Assembly: GCA_015680685.1 (NCBI GenBank)
Contig: MNCI01030123.1
Span: forward strand, 621,381 to 662,573
Direction of reading: 5' to 3'
Source of the DNA: Gnetum montanum
Lineage: Eukaryota; Streptophyta; Gnetopsida; Gnetales; Gnetaceae
Length of the DNA: 41,193 nt
A model generated the notes under the pieces. It was not told the DNA's origin. It ran no database searches and worked only from the letters and a program-made list of their open reading frames with translations. The position numbers and the translations under genes are program-made. How positions within the stretch are numbered: the stretch's first letter is position 1; every line of letters begins with the position of its first letter. This document shows, piece by piece, positions 1 through 10,872 of this stretch.

Positions 1-559
1 TGATCATCTAGATAATAAACAATTAGAATTGAATCCAATCAAATTTCACACTTATGACTATCACTCATAAGTAAAATCATGAATTTTCATCCTAAATTCT
101 AATCTTAAGTTTAAGAATGAAAATTCATGATTAAATCAAATTAAAATCATAAATACAAGCATAGATCTCAAAGGTCATAAGGGAGACTTTGCCTTATTTG
201 TAGTTCTACCTTGTTGTCTTCATAATGCACCAACCTTGATAGCTCTACAATGGACTCTAATAGTCACCACAAGGCTCAAAAAATCCTCTCTCAATAATTC
301 TAAAGGAAAATTAACTTCAACTTGATGTGGGTTTTACTTGGGTATTGATTCCACTTCTTCCTATTCTCCATTGAAATACAATGTGGAATGTCTTATTTAT
401 ACTAAAAAAATGTTTAAAAATAATTATTTTCATAATAGATTGATATGGATGAATCTGATACCAATCCATTATTTTTTGTGCATCTTCTAAGTTTGACATC
501 CTTGATGTCTTGGTCAAGCTCATGGAATCTTCAGAAGAAGCAGCAAAGAAGGCATGTGG
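1..559. other. AT-rich stretch with no recognised gene
   Basis: I see no coding pattern, RNA gene or repeat family here. The short open frames lack domain signatures and lie on both strands of low-complexity AT-rich DNA. Confidence 0.5.
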
Positions 560-1545
560 CAATATTTAGTATGTTTTAATAAAATCATGTTTAAGGCTTT
601 TGCAATTTTAATGATCAACTTAATTAGTTGGAATTCCAACAAAGCCTTTCAAGATGAAATTTACTGGTACCATGCATTGGTTTTCATGGCCACCACTCTA
701 GCAACTTCTCTAGTAGGGGTGTCCGCATTGAGCATTGATAGGACTATGAACCACATGCACACTATCTCTCCACCACAAAGCACTGAGGACGTTCACACTC
801 GATGGCCTCATCACTATGAATGTTATCACGTAACTCTTCTTCTCACTTACACCCTCAAACCTCAACCAACTCAGCACCACCATAACATTCACTCCTATTG
901 TCATTGAAACCACCACCACATACTCTAACACTACCTTCACCACATCCACTAGTATTTCAAACTCATGGATCTGACACTTCGATTTAGAAACATCATCGAG
1001 AAGGATGGCTAATTCTAATCTTTTGGCAATGTATCACCACCACGATTCACGTTCTTGTAGCTTTGGTTCTACCTTGCCATGGTGCTAAGCTATGCCACCA
1101 TGTAATTCAAACTACATAGAAATGCCAAGTACTTGTTTGCACCCATGTCGTAGACTAGTCCCAGATCCATGGCCACATCTATGTCTAGCTTCAGCACTTC
1201 TTATGTGATGCTGTTGGGCCCTCGCAAGTAGAATAGACCCAACATTGGTGCCAGCTTCATGCCCATCTTTGTGTTGATGGATTAGATCTCATTCATCACC
1301 TTCCAGCCAACTGTATTTGCATAGCTTTAGACACATTTACCATCCAAGTATACCAAGTTCAGTGCTGACAACATGTGCACCTTTGGGTCTATGTACTTGC
1401 TGAGATCTAGCTCATCAATAAGCACTATCCCTGCTATGCCAATGGCTTGGAGAATAATTTCTTTCTCGTCATTGGAAATCTCAGCGATCTTGCAAATGAA
1501 GATCTTCTTAGTTGCATTAGCAGAGCACTATTGACCCTATTATTA
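560..1545 (-). pseudogene. Decayed coding-like stretch, product unknown
   Basis: This segment is clearly richer in G+C than the surrounding AT-rich DNA. On the minus strand it gives long protein-like runs broken by isolated stops. One run near 1400-1545 reads like a soluble protein (KIAEISNDEKEIILQAIG), another near 1100-1260 contains LFYLRGPNSIT and DVAMDLGLVYDMGANK. A continuous reading needs at least one frame change near 1070, and stops sit at TAG or TAA. I do not recognise the family. It could be a dead host gene fragment or an unusual transposon protein. Its upstream end (about 1414-1545) lies inside a direct repeat whose second copy is at 2730-3104, so part of the coding-like sequence is duplicated. 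Coding potential is inferred from composition and residue pattern only. Confidence 0.3.
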
Positions 1546-1788
1546 TTGTCCTAATTCTAATATTTAAGGTTAATATAATTTATAATGTCTTTATAATATC
1601 TTTATATAGTTCACACACACACATATATAATTATAATCATATTATAATTATCAAATATAACCTATAATATAATAAACTAAAATAAACATTACCTAAACAC
1701 CAAACAAAAAATTAGCTATAAAATAAAATCAAATGTAATGCATGAATTTGACAAGAATGTTTATTTAAAAATAAACCAATTTGGGATT
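1414..1788. repeat. 375-bp direct repeat, copy A
   Basis: This copy matches 2730-3104 along its whole length with scattered substitutions and almost no net length change. Shared landmarks in order are the AGCAC..ATCC start, the GATCTTCTYAG segment, the CTATTATTATTGTCCTAATTC block, a short CA run next to ATATATAAT, and the end at ACCAATTTGGGATT. The copies lie 1316 bp apart start to start. Neither copy begins and ends with TG..CA, so a tandem duplication that later diverged is more likely than a pair of LTRs. Confidence 0.75.
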
Positions 1789-2729
1789 TAAGATACCCTT
1801 GGACTAGCCTTTGGCCAATGCCTAGCCATAAAGGTGAAAAATAAATAAATAAATAAAACATTAATAGACATGTAATTGTAAACAAAATAAAATTATGCTG
1901 CTACTATTTCAAGATATTCTTTTAGGCTATACATTTTTAAAACATGTAGATATTTTACAAGAAAAAGATCATAACAAAACAAAAATTAATTTACCCATTT
2001 TCCAAATGTCCAAATATTTATTTGCTAATTAAGTACATGTCCCTATTCCTCTTTTGAAAATAAATTCTTATTCTTGGATATGAGTCCACATATAACTCAA
2101 TTAGGAAGGCCCTACCTAGGATTGATTAGGCTTAACATCACCTCACAAGGTCTGCTTTGTTAGGTGTAAGAATGTCTTATAAACTTAAGGTTTAAACCTT
2201 TCCTATGACTTAAGGATTCGAGATTCATTACTTATATCTAACTCATTACCTAACTTGATCTTGGCTCAACTTCCAAGTTGGTTATACCATCCTATCATAT
2301 CCCTTATTAATTGGTCATCCCCCCTAATTAAACTAAGGTATGGGTCATACCTAGGTTAATTAGCAAATACAAATTATTAAAAAGAAACATGGTCAAAGGA
2401 TATACCAAAAGCAAGAATTTCCCTAGGTTTTATATATCTAGATGACTAAAAGGGTATCAAAGACAATGGGTGAAGAAGTGTTAGTACCCATCATTGGCCA
2501 TCATAGTAGAGATCTCGACTATTGACACCTATGAAAGACATGATGGGAAACATAAAGAAAACCCATGTACAAAAGCACCATTAATCAGAAGAGATGACCA
2601 TGCAAAAGAAAAATAGGAAGATAAATCAACAAAAATGAAAAAGAGGAATAACAAAAGTTAAAAATAAGGTAGAAACAAAAGCAAAAATAAAACAATAGTA
2701 TACAAAGAACCAAAGTAAAACAATAGTCT
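1789..2729. other. Spacer between direct repeats, no gene
   Basis: AT-rich with short inverted motifs, for example a palindrome-like CTTAAGGTTTAAACC near 2180. No reading frame or transposon domain was recognised. Confidence 0.4.
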
Positions 2730-3104
2730 TGTTAATGAGCACCATCCTTGCCACAATGATGGCTCAGAGAATAACATCTTTCTCATTATCAACGATCTTG
2801 CCAATCTCGCAAATGATGATCTTCTCAGCCACGTCAGCAGAGTGCTGTTGATCCTATTATTATTGTCCTAATTCTAATATTTAATGTTTATATAATTTAT
2901 AATGTCTTTATAATATCTTTATATAGTTCACACACACATATATAATTATAATCATATTATAATTATCAACTATAACCTATAATATAATAAACTAAAATAA
3001 ATGTTAACTAAACACCAAACAAACAATTAGCTATAAAATAAAATTGAGTGAAATGCATGAATTTGACAAGAATGCTTATTTAAAAAATAAACCAATTTGG
3101 GATT
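2730..3104. repeat. 375-bp direct repeat, copy B
   Basis: Second copy of the repeat at 1414-1788. It carries the same coding-like piece at its left end, which on the minus strand reads CEIGKIVDNEKDVIL before a stop. Similarity stops sharply after GGGATT. Confidence 0.75.
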
Positions 3105-4980
3105 GAACATGCTTATACATGTTTGGAATGATAACTAATTGCTTCTGTTGATGTTTTTGATGTTAGATGATACTCATATTATGTCCATTCAAAATTCATG
3201 CTACCCATTCATTATAATACTCAATGTATCCAACCTAGGACAAGCTTAGGTGACAATCAAAATCCATTGAAACATCAAAGATATCATATATCAAGCATAT
3301 GGTAGATCAAATAAACATAACATGAAGGCATAAATCTGATCATAAATATCTCACTAAAAGAAAAATCATATAACACACATAGCAATCAACATCATTATAT
3401 ATATAATAATAGTACATATCATCATAGTCTACCAAGCTTGTACAATATGTAAACCATCAAGTCTACCAGTCTAATACAAACACACATAAAATATGTACAT
3501 CATGTAAACTATACATAAGTATTAAAATTTAAATGCTACCTATACTACAGCCACTAGCAAAATACCTCAAGAAAATCCATGTTGTGCAAACAAAAGCCTA
3601 GTAGGAAAGATTTTAATTGTAATTTTGGTGGGGATCCAAAGAGAAGAAACAATTGCCTTATTTTCCCATAAAAAATTCTACCTTATGACCTTGTTTTGAA
3701 AAACTTGTGGGTCATTTTTATTGCATAAAAATGAAATTTTTAGCCCACACGGTATGAATTCCATTTATGCCAACATGTGAAGGTTGAAATGCTTTATACA
3801 TTGCAAAAAAAATGACCTCATGCTTCACATGTTGCATATTCCAGAACTACATGCTATGGTAGCATGTGAGGTAGTGTGTGGCACTTGGGTTGTTGATTAA
3901 TATGTTGTACTTCTGACCCAAAACACCATGTAATGCTCCAATGAGTGTATGAAATTAAATGAATGGCAACATAGCAAATCTGAGACCTCTTTATACTATA
4001 TCGAGCATCATTTTTTGGATCTTTTGGGAAGAAATATTTTACAAAATTTTGCAAAGATATCACTTGATAGTGATAGAGCCTTTTTAGTAATAGAGTAGAC
4101 ATTTTTGGAAATGTTTACATAGTCTTTTCAGTGTAGATCATTGGAGTAATAGACATGGTAGCAGCATTTACTGTAGTGTAGATTGATTATGAGATGGGTG
4201 TAGATCTAGTGCAAAACACACCCTGCATCTTACATCATACATCAAAGATATTATGTATTCTAGCCCTAATCTCTACAACTCAAAACCTATTTTAAAACTA
4301 TTGTTTACAATATTTAATATAAAGTTTGTAGTTTTTTTCTTATTCATATTATTTTTCTCTTTCTTTGTTCTAGTATCAATGTTAGATATTTTTTACATTT
4401 ATATATTTTTGTTTTTATCATTCAATAATAGATCTTCTAAGTCCTAAAGTAATTGGCCAAATCATTTAAGGTGCTTAATATCCTTCTAAGGCCTATGGAT
4501 CTTAGAGTTAAACTATTTTGCATTAAGATTTTGATTTTTCAACACCTAATTTTTCAGCCATTATAGTTTCTATCACTAGAAGGAGGTTTTGAACATTCAC
4601 CTAAGTTCTCATCCAAAAACCTATTTACAAAAAATTAGCTGCCTATTTCTAATGTGAGCATATTTAAGAAAACAAAAATTGTTTTGGATTTTTCAAAACC
4701 ACAACATGTGACATTGTGGCTAGTTTCATTTACAAAAAGTTTTTATTATTGTATTTGGAGTTGTTGTATGTAGATTTGCTCTTGTTTCTTGCATTTACAT
4801 TTTAAAAAAATTTTGTTTTTTCAATTGTAGTGCACATTATTTTCTCATTTCCTATATTTAAAATTTTCAGTTTTCCACTATTTCTCCCATATGCTAAAGC
4901 TTGTTCTAATTTTTATCTACTTCATATGCTAGAAAAAAAATATTGGTTTATGGCATAATTGCAATTTAATTTTTTCCTTT
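3105..4980. other. Gene-free AT-rich stretch
   Basis: No transposon domain was recognised. The one short frame at 3854-4102 (minus) has no signature. A small hairpin, CATGCTA-TGG-TAGCATG, sits near 3850-3865. The frame at 4253-4447 is T-rich low complexity. Confidence 0.45.
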
Positions 4981-4985
4981 TGTTG

Positions 4986-5170
4986 TAGTTTCACATGTCA
5001 TGAGCTTCACATGCTATGAGATCTCACACACTATAGTTTAATATGCTATAGCTCCACATGCTATAGCTTTACACATTGCAACTCTTACATGTTGTAAGTT
5101 CCACACGCTATGAGTCTTATAAGCTACAATCTCACATGCGGTAGCCTTACACATTGCATACTTGTAGCTT
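4986..5170. repeat. Imperfect short tandem repeat with CACATGCTATAG motifs
   Basis: About nine degenerate units of roughly 18-22 bases follow one another. They vary around the pattern CACATG-CTATAG-CT, with forms such as CACATGCTATGAG, CACACTATAG, CACATGCTATAGC and CACACGCTATGAG. Each unit is itself close to an inverted repeat. No coding function is apparent. Confidence 0.6.
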
Positions 5171-5199
5171 ATTTGATACATTAGAAACCTCAAAAGCAT

Positions 5200-6203
5200 T
5201 TATCAACTTAACTAATTAATTGGTTCGCTAAGTTTTATGCCTTTTGTTTCAACCATCTTACTATACAACATTGTTATCATGATCGCTAACCAACAATCTA
5301 CTACATCTATGATCCTAAGGACCCAACTATGATGGAATAGAGATAGTTTCTTAAATGTTTAGGACATGATTCAGTACATGCCACTCTTATCCAAGAGTAC
5401 TATAACTTTATCTATGTAAAGATCTAATTTGGCCTTTGCATCTTGTTCATGGATTTAGACTCCAAGCACAGGGTCAAAATTATCAAAAAATGGAAAAGAA
5501 TATATTCACTTCCCATACAATAGAATAGTGCTCTTTGAAGCTTCATAATAACCTCTAAATTCCTCTATATTCACTTCCCATACATGATGATGAGGAAATT
5601 ATAGTAAGAAAGAATTCTAACCTAGAGAACAATTGAGATGATTAGGAGGAATTTGGAGGTTATTAAGAAGAGGATGCACAAGTGGAGGAAGCCTTATAAC
5701 CATTTAATATTAATTTTATGATTAACCCTTTATATTCTACATAGGTAATGCATACCACCTCCTTACATCAAACTCTCCAATCGGTTTACCAAGTATCCTC
5801 CTTGTTTATGTCTCTCCCATTTATGATCCAACCTTATTCCACATAGCTACTACATAGTGTTCCTTTCATGCCTTTCCCATTTTTCATCTCATCATGTCCT
5901 TCTTCAAATCCTTAGGTACACCTGACTTCTTATGCCCTCTTTGTTTCCTTTATCTTGAAAATCGTTGCAAAAACAGTCTTCTTGTTATTCAACCTCCTAG
6001 TAGTAGTAGCTACATGACCTATTCAATCCATGTTGTTACCCATTGTAAGATCTCAAGCAATTCAACCACCTATTTCACCAATGATACAACTAGTATAGCC
6101 TATAGGCATGCCTTAGAGCCTAGATTAAGCTTTTCTATTGTTCTAGAACCTTACCAATAAACTAAAAAAGCTTAAGACAAGCACTAACTAGACAATAAAG
6201 GTC
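5200..6203 (+). pseudogene. Strongly decayed 5' part of a plus-strand gag region
   Basis: This stretch leads into the gag pseudogene at 6204-6866 and gives short gag-like runs in shifting frames, such as SLRQALTRQ just before 6195. Stops and frame changes are frequent. I infer that it is the upstream gag or leader of the same element. No LTR or primer-binding site was found for it. Confidence 0.3.
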
Positions 6204-6866
6204 ATGGAATTTTACCAAGACAACCCTATAAGCCCTAATGTCCTACAAATAACTCTCCCTATAGGCATCCCAATTGCTCACTTCCCCAAATACAATGGTG
6301 AAAGTGACCCCAAGGCCCATCTAATTACCTTTCACTTTAAGTGCCTACTACCTTAGGCTTGGTCACACACTGTGTTGTGTGTCTTTTCCATGTCCATAAT
6401 CGAAAAAGCTCTTGACTACCATTTAGAATTACCTAGAGGATCTATTTTCTCTTTGGATGAATTAATAAACCAATTTGTTAATTGCTTCAAGTACAACTTC
6501 AAATCCTAAAAAATGCTTGACCAACTTATGAAAGTGAGATAGGAGCCTTTTGAACCTCTTCAAAAGTTCATATAAAGATGGAATACTACACTTAGTGAAA
6601 TACCTAAATCCATCTTTGAAACACACCTTTTGGCCATTTTCAAGGGGGTGGTTATTGATTTTATCAAGTTTAAACTTTATTATTTGGATCCTTGGTCCCT
6701 CAGCCAAGCCTTCTCCCAAGTCAAGAACATAGAAGAAGAAATAGAAGCTAGTAATGATCCTACCTATGTAACCTACAAGAACCAATACATGAAATGGGAT
6801 AGTGACAAGGGTAAACAAGCACATGTAGCCATGGCCATAGTGGCCAAAGAATCTAAAACAACATAG
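6204..6866 (+). pseudogene. gag: Gypsy-type gag pseudogene (Retrotrans_gag domain)
   Basis: One reading frame runs from an ATG at 6204 to the stop at 6866. It has the layout of the plant Ty3/Gypsy gag (Retrotrans_gag) domain: a start like FPKYNGESDPKAHL near 6275-6320, a helix-rich middle with LPRGSIFSLDELINQFVNCF near 6430-6490, and LDQLMKVR..EPFEPLQKF near 6515-6570. It ends with a charged tail containing VKNIEEEIEASNDPTY. A handful of in-frame stops interrupt it, at positions where W, Q or R would be expected (for example TAG after LLP near 6353 and TAG after KVR near 6540). The protein would have formed the virus-like particle shell. No downstream protease or RT was recognised, and the sequence decays after 6866. 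Confidence 0.75.
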
Positions 6867-7600
6867 GGTCCAAAAATGACATAACCTAAGGTCCCTACCA
6901 TAGCTCCTTAGTCATCAACATCTTGCACCTCTATGTATAATTCTCCAAAGCCTAATTTCAAATGGAAAGATAGGTCTAAGTACTACAAACTACCTATGAA
7001 ATCATCAAAGCTCATTGATTAATTACTTAAAAATGACTATATCCAATACAAGAAACTATCTAAGAATTCTCATAAGAGGCATGATCACTTATGTGAGATC
7101 ACTAAGGATTTTATCATAGCCACAGAAGATAACCTAGATATAAGGCTTGGAAATTTTGGTTTTGGAAAATTGAAAATCCTAGCAAAAAATAGTTTAACCT
7201 TGCATCCTATGGGCCTAAAAAAAGAATTCAGATCACCCTAAATGATCTAGCAAATTATGTAGAGACTTAAAAATCTATAACAAGCTTATTTAACAAAAAT
7301 AAGAAATTGAAAACTATAATGTGTAGGACATGAAAAAAGATCATAAGAACATAGTAAATAAACATTGAATATAGGTGAAATAAGAGCTACCAACTTTGTA
7401 TTAATTATGAGAAAAAATTTTGATATAGAGGTCAAAGAATATAAAGTATTTTTAGAATATAGTGTCAATGGTGTCAATGGTAGGTTGTGTGTTGTGCTTA
7501 ATCTACATTGGTCACCTTATCCATCCATGGGATACATGCTGCTATTGTTAAACTACAAAACAAGTTTGCATTGAAAGTGGTGTTGAAAGGCTATGAAATC
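6867..7600 (+). pseudogene. Decayed retroelement sequence downstream of gag
   Basis: The plus strand continues with short protein-like pieces, for example DYIQYKKLSKNSHKRHDHLCEI near 7035-7100 and YPSMGYML near 7520, separated by stops and frame changes. They look like the tail of the same element's gag-pol but no domain is diagnostic. The small open frames on the other strand are shadows. Confidence 0.3.
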
Positions 7601-7897
7601 TATGACTCTACTTTGCTATTTCTACTATGGGAAGTTTGATCTACCTAAAGTCCTAAAATTGGCTACAAGTATTGCTTAAATAGGTCACGATCTACATCAA
7701 TTATAATTTCATACATTCATAGGAGCATTGCAAGTTGTGTGTAATGGAAATATGTACCTTATAAGCTAGTTTATTTGGCTTTTAGGCTAAAAATTCTAGC
7801 ATATTTAATGTTTTCACTCGCCAAAATTCCAACATAAGAGGCACTAGTGTAAGAGACTTTTGCTACCTATGTAGGGTATTTACATTTCACACCTCCT

Positions 7898-8117
7898 ATA
7901 GTTTAGCTTAAAGGGGATTTATAGCTTATTAGCTTGCTTAAATGACATTTATAGCTTATAAGCTAGCTTAAATGAAATTTATAGCTTATAAGCTAGCTTA
8001 AGTAACATTCACAGCTTATAAGCTAGCTTGAATGACAAGTATAGCTTATAAGCTAGCTTGAATGACATTTACAACTTATAAGCTACTTTAAATGACATTT
8101 ACAGCTTATATGCTACA
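7898..8117. repeat. 30-bp palindromic minisatellite (six full units)
   Basis: Six consecutive 30-bp units start exactly at 7921, 7951, 7981, 8011, 8041 and 8071, with partial units on both sides. Each unit has the perfect 14-base palindrome TAGCTTATAAGCTA (or a near version) followed by GCTT-AATGACATTTA. Units differ by one to four substitutions. There are no unique spacers, so it is not a CRISPR array. The same palindrome recurs near 16905-16955. Confidence 0.9.
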
Positions 8118-8280
8118 AATTTTATTTTACACATTAAATATTGCTAGAACATTAGCTAAAATAAGGCTATCAAATGGGGTTTTTAATTGGAAAATAAGTA
8201 ATTATTTCTACCTTATAATTTTCATCAATTACATTACAAATTTGTCTATTAAGGCTTATCATGTAAATTTTGCAAATTTT

Positions 8281-9780
8281 CCTTGAGGTGTTTCATTTGC
8301 CCCTCTTTGTTGATGTTTTGAGGATTCAATTGAGAGACATCAAAAAAGAATGTGAAACACCACCATGAATGCATTACCAATGATTCCCTTCCACATGTGA
8401 TTTTGTAGCTATCGAACCATGCCAAGAATGAGATAAGGTCACAATAGGATGTTAAGAGCTTAGGATGAGATGAAGGCTATATTGATTATTGGGGGGCTAA
8501 CAAGGAATTCCAAATGTTAACATCATGGCTATTGAAAGGGTAGTGACATGCTTGCTAAATGAAGAAGTCTTCATGCTATAGAGTGTTGGTTACTTGATAA
8601 TGCAAGAAGAAATTGACACTTTGTAATAAGGCTTCATTGGCCATTTGACTCTTTCTCTCTCTTTTTTGGGAAGTAAAACCTTCATTGGGTTTTGTTGCCA
8701 AGACTAAACTTTTCTTTCTCACTAAATGAGATGTATTACATTCAATAATTAAATTTTTGGCTCCTTATCGAATGAGATGTGTTACATTAAATGAACTAGT
8801 TTTTTGCTTTCTTGCTAAATGAGATATGCTACATTTAGCAAACTTGAGCATGAACCTTGCTAGAGAAGATGTCACAAGGCCATGGTGTATGAATTTCAAA
8901 CATAGGTTTTTAGTGTTAACAGGGTATGAAGGGCTATAATTTACTTATTGAGAGTGGCTATGTACTAGGGATAATGGAAGTGATGTGAGGTAAGCACTGT
9001 TGGCAAGATCAACAAGCTAACTAAATCTCATACATCGAGGCCATGTGGTAACTCACCGCTAAGATGAGTCATACCTTTATGATGACTTTAGGCTTCATCC
9101 TACAAACACAACTCCAAGAAGATAATAAAATGAGTCAAAGAGTACATGTGATCATAGGAATTTGCATATGGCCATATAAGTCAACAAGCAAATTCAAGCT
9201 ATAATTGTTTAAAATTAGCAAAAACAAGAGAGATTTGTAATTTATTTTAAAGATTTGAATAAATTTTGTAGTCTTGAACATGCTAAAATGAAAGATAAGA
9301 GATCATGCAAGCTTGATTTTTGTAGGCTACAAAATTTTTCAACATCAGTCATTTGTTCAAACTTGTTGATCAAGATAAAAAAAGGCCACAAGCAAAACTA
9401 TGTTAGATGTATAAAGGATCATGTGGAGGTTTTAGTGTTTGCTTGTAGATGATGTTTTGGGCAAGCTAGGGTTCAAGTGAGGAACTTTGTTTCGGTGTTT
9501 TCTCATTAATGCTATAGTTCATAATGAATGATTTTGACCAAGGACCCTCTATGATATTTTAGGCTTTAAGGTTAATGGTAATTAGGCCATTTCAATGCAT
9601 CAAGACTATGCTATCAAAAGGGCTCACAAGCTTTACGTTTTAAGGATTAACTTGGTCTAACAACATCACAAGAGGGGTTTACTTTGGCTCTAATGGCTAG
9701 TCAAATTGCTTCCACATCTCATTAGCTCAATCCTCCATAACAATGTGAGCACATCAAGTTGCATCTACATGGTACAATTG
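8281..9780. other. Gene-free stretch with a short degenerate repeat
   Basis: No transposon domain or host gene was recognised. Around 8716-8840 three units about 47 bases apart share CTAAATGAGATGT..TACATT (starts near 8720, 8767 and 8814), a weak tandem repeat. The small frame at 9255-9452 lacks any signature. Confidence 0.4.
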
Positions 9781-9965
9781 CTAAAAAATGTTAAAATAAT
9801 GTAAAATAAGGTTGAAGCATAGCAACCTCACACTAAATAAGACCCAAAACAAGGTCATAATAAGGTGAAATATGGCTAGAAAAGGTTAAAACATGATCAA
9901 AACAAGGTAAAATAAGGTAAAACAAGGTTTAAAAAAATAAAAATATAGTAAATAAGGACAAAATA
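9780..9965. repeat. Degenerate AAAACAAGGT-type short tandem repeat
   Basis: Many near-copies of AAAACAAGGTAAAATAAGGT and similar 9-12 base units follow each other, ending about 50 bases before the LTR retrotransposon inserted at 10017. Confidence 0.55.
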
Positions 9966-10011
9966 GTATTAATTAATTAAATTTGATACTTTTAGTTATT
10001 TTATAGTTAGA

Positions 10012-10016
10012 ATAGT
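10012..10016. repeat. Target site duplication, left copy (ATAGT)
   Basis: The five bases ATAGT directly precede the LTR start TGATGAG. The same five bases directly follow the other LTR end at 16492-16496. A 5-bp duplication is what Gypsy and Copia integrases make. Confidence 0.85.
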
Positions 10017-10736
10017 TGATGAGTGGCGAGGTACCCCTACACTCAACCATACGAATACGAGCGTAACACATGCAATTCGGTCAAACTCTGCAAACTAAGT
10101 GCCTACACGCCTCATGGAACACTTAAGGTTAATTATTCATTGTCTTCCTAGACTTGCCTGTATTTTTCATGGTGTATGGTTAAGTAAGTCTGAGGTATAT
10201 GATTTTTATAGTTTTTTTTTTGTTTTATCTCCTATGCTATTGAGGTGAAGGGTTGAGAGACTAATTGACTAACTCTAACTAATTAACTAAGTCTAAATTA
10301 ACCTAGCATCAGCATCTGTTCCCACTTACCATTCACACCCTAAACCAATGCAACCATGGTTACCAAACACTAATCGTTGATGGGATCACCACGCATAACG
10401 CACATGCTTGAAGCGGTCGTACTGAGGCACTTAACAAGGAGAGAAGGGTTGAGAAAGATTTAATTCCTAATAAAGCATTTAAATGGAAAATAGTAAATAA
10501 TAATAAATAAATCCTAATTAGCCTATTCCATGCACTGAAAGGTTTATCCAAGAAGCTCTTCTTTATTGCCATACACAAACTTGTGTTCAAGTACAATGTT
10601 TGCTCAAATAAAGACCCGTTCACTTTAGGACTCCTACTGTGGGCACATGGAAAATATTCTATCTCTGGAGTGATAAATCTGCCAAAGTTTCACTATGGTC
10701 TACGCCTAAGATGGGAAACAAGGGAGAGCTACCTCT

Positions 10737-10750
10737 TATTTATATATATG
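10737..10750 (-). promoter_or_regulatory. LTR TATA box (3' LTR copy)
   Basis: The minus strand reads CATATATATAAATAA here, a strong TATA match, about 130 bases inside the U3 end. The same position in the other LTR copies also has a TATA box (16353-16360, 40406-40414, and 22993-23000 in the related element). Confidence 0.65.
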
Positions 10751-10770
10751 ATAGCACACCACAATATCAT

Positions 10771-10872
10771 GTACGCGATATCACGGGGGACAACACGATA
10801 TCACGAGGGATGCGATATAGCGACGGCCACGATATCACATACGCGATATCGTGGCCCATGCGATATCGCATC
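10771..10872. repeat. GATATC palindrome array in LTR U3
   Basis: GATATC or one-base variants start at 10777, 10797, 10814, 10831, 10845 and 10862, so spacing is mostly 17 bases with one each of 14 and 20. Several units extend to the 8-10 base palindrome GCGATATCGC. The array lies between the LTR end and the TATA box, where upstream promoter elements would sit. Confidence 0.8.

Noticed and set aside
554-907. Plus-strand open frame of 117 residues
   Set aside because: It overlaps the coding-like minus-strand reading and consists largely of His/Thr/Pro-rich low complexity. The other strand looks no better defined here, so no gene was called from it.
1414-3104. A TRIM-type mini LTR element formed by the 375-bp repeats
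   Set aside because: The repeats lack TG..CA ends, and I find no target duplication or primer-binding site inside them.
4253-4447. Short Phe-rich membrane-like open frame
   Set aside because: Poly-T low complexity gives Phe codons. No upstream or downstream gene structure supports it.
7898-8117. Possible CRISPR-like array (30-bp repeat)
   Set aside because: The units are head-to-tail with no unique spacers, and the context is a plant genome full of retrotransposons.
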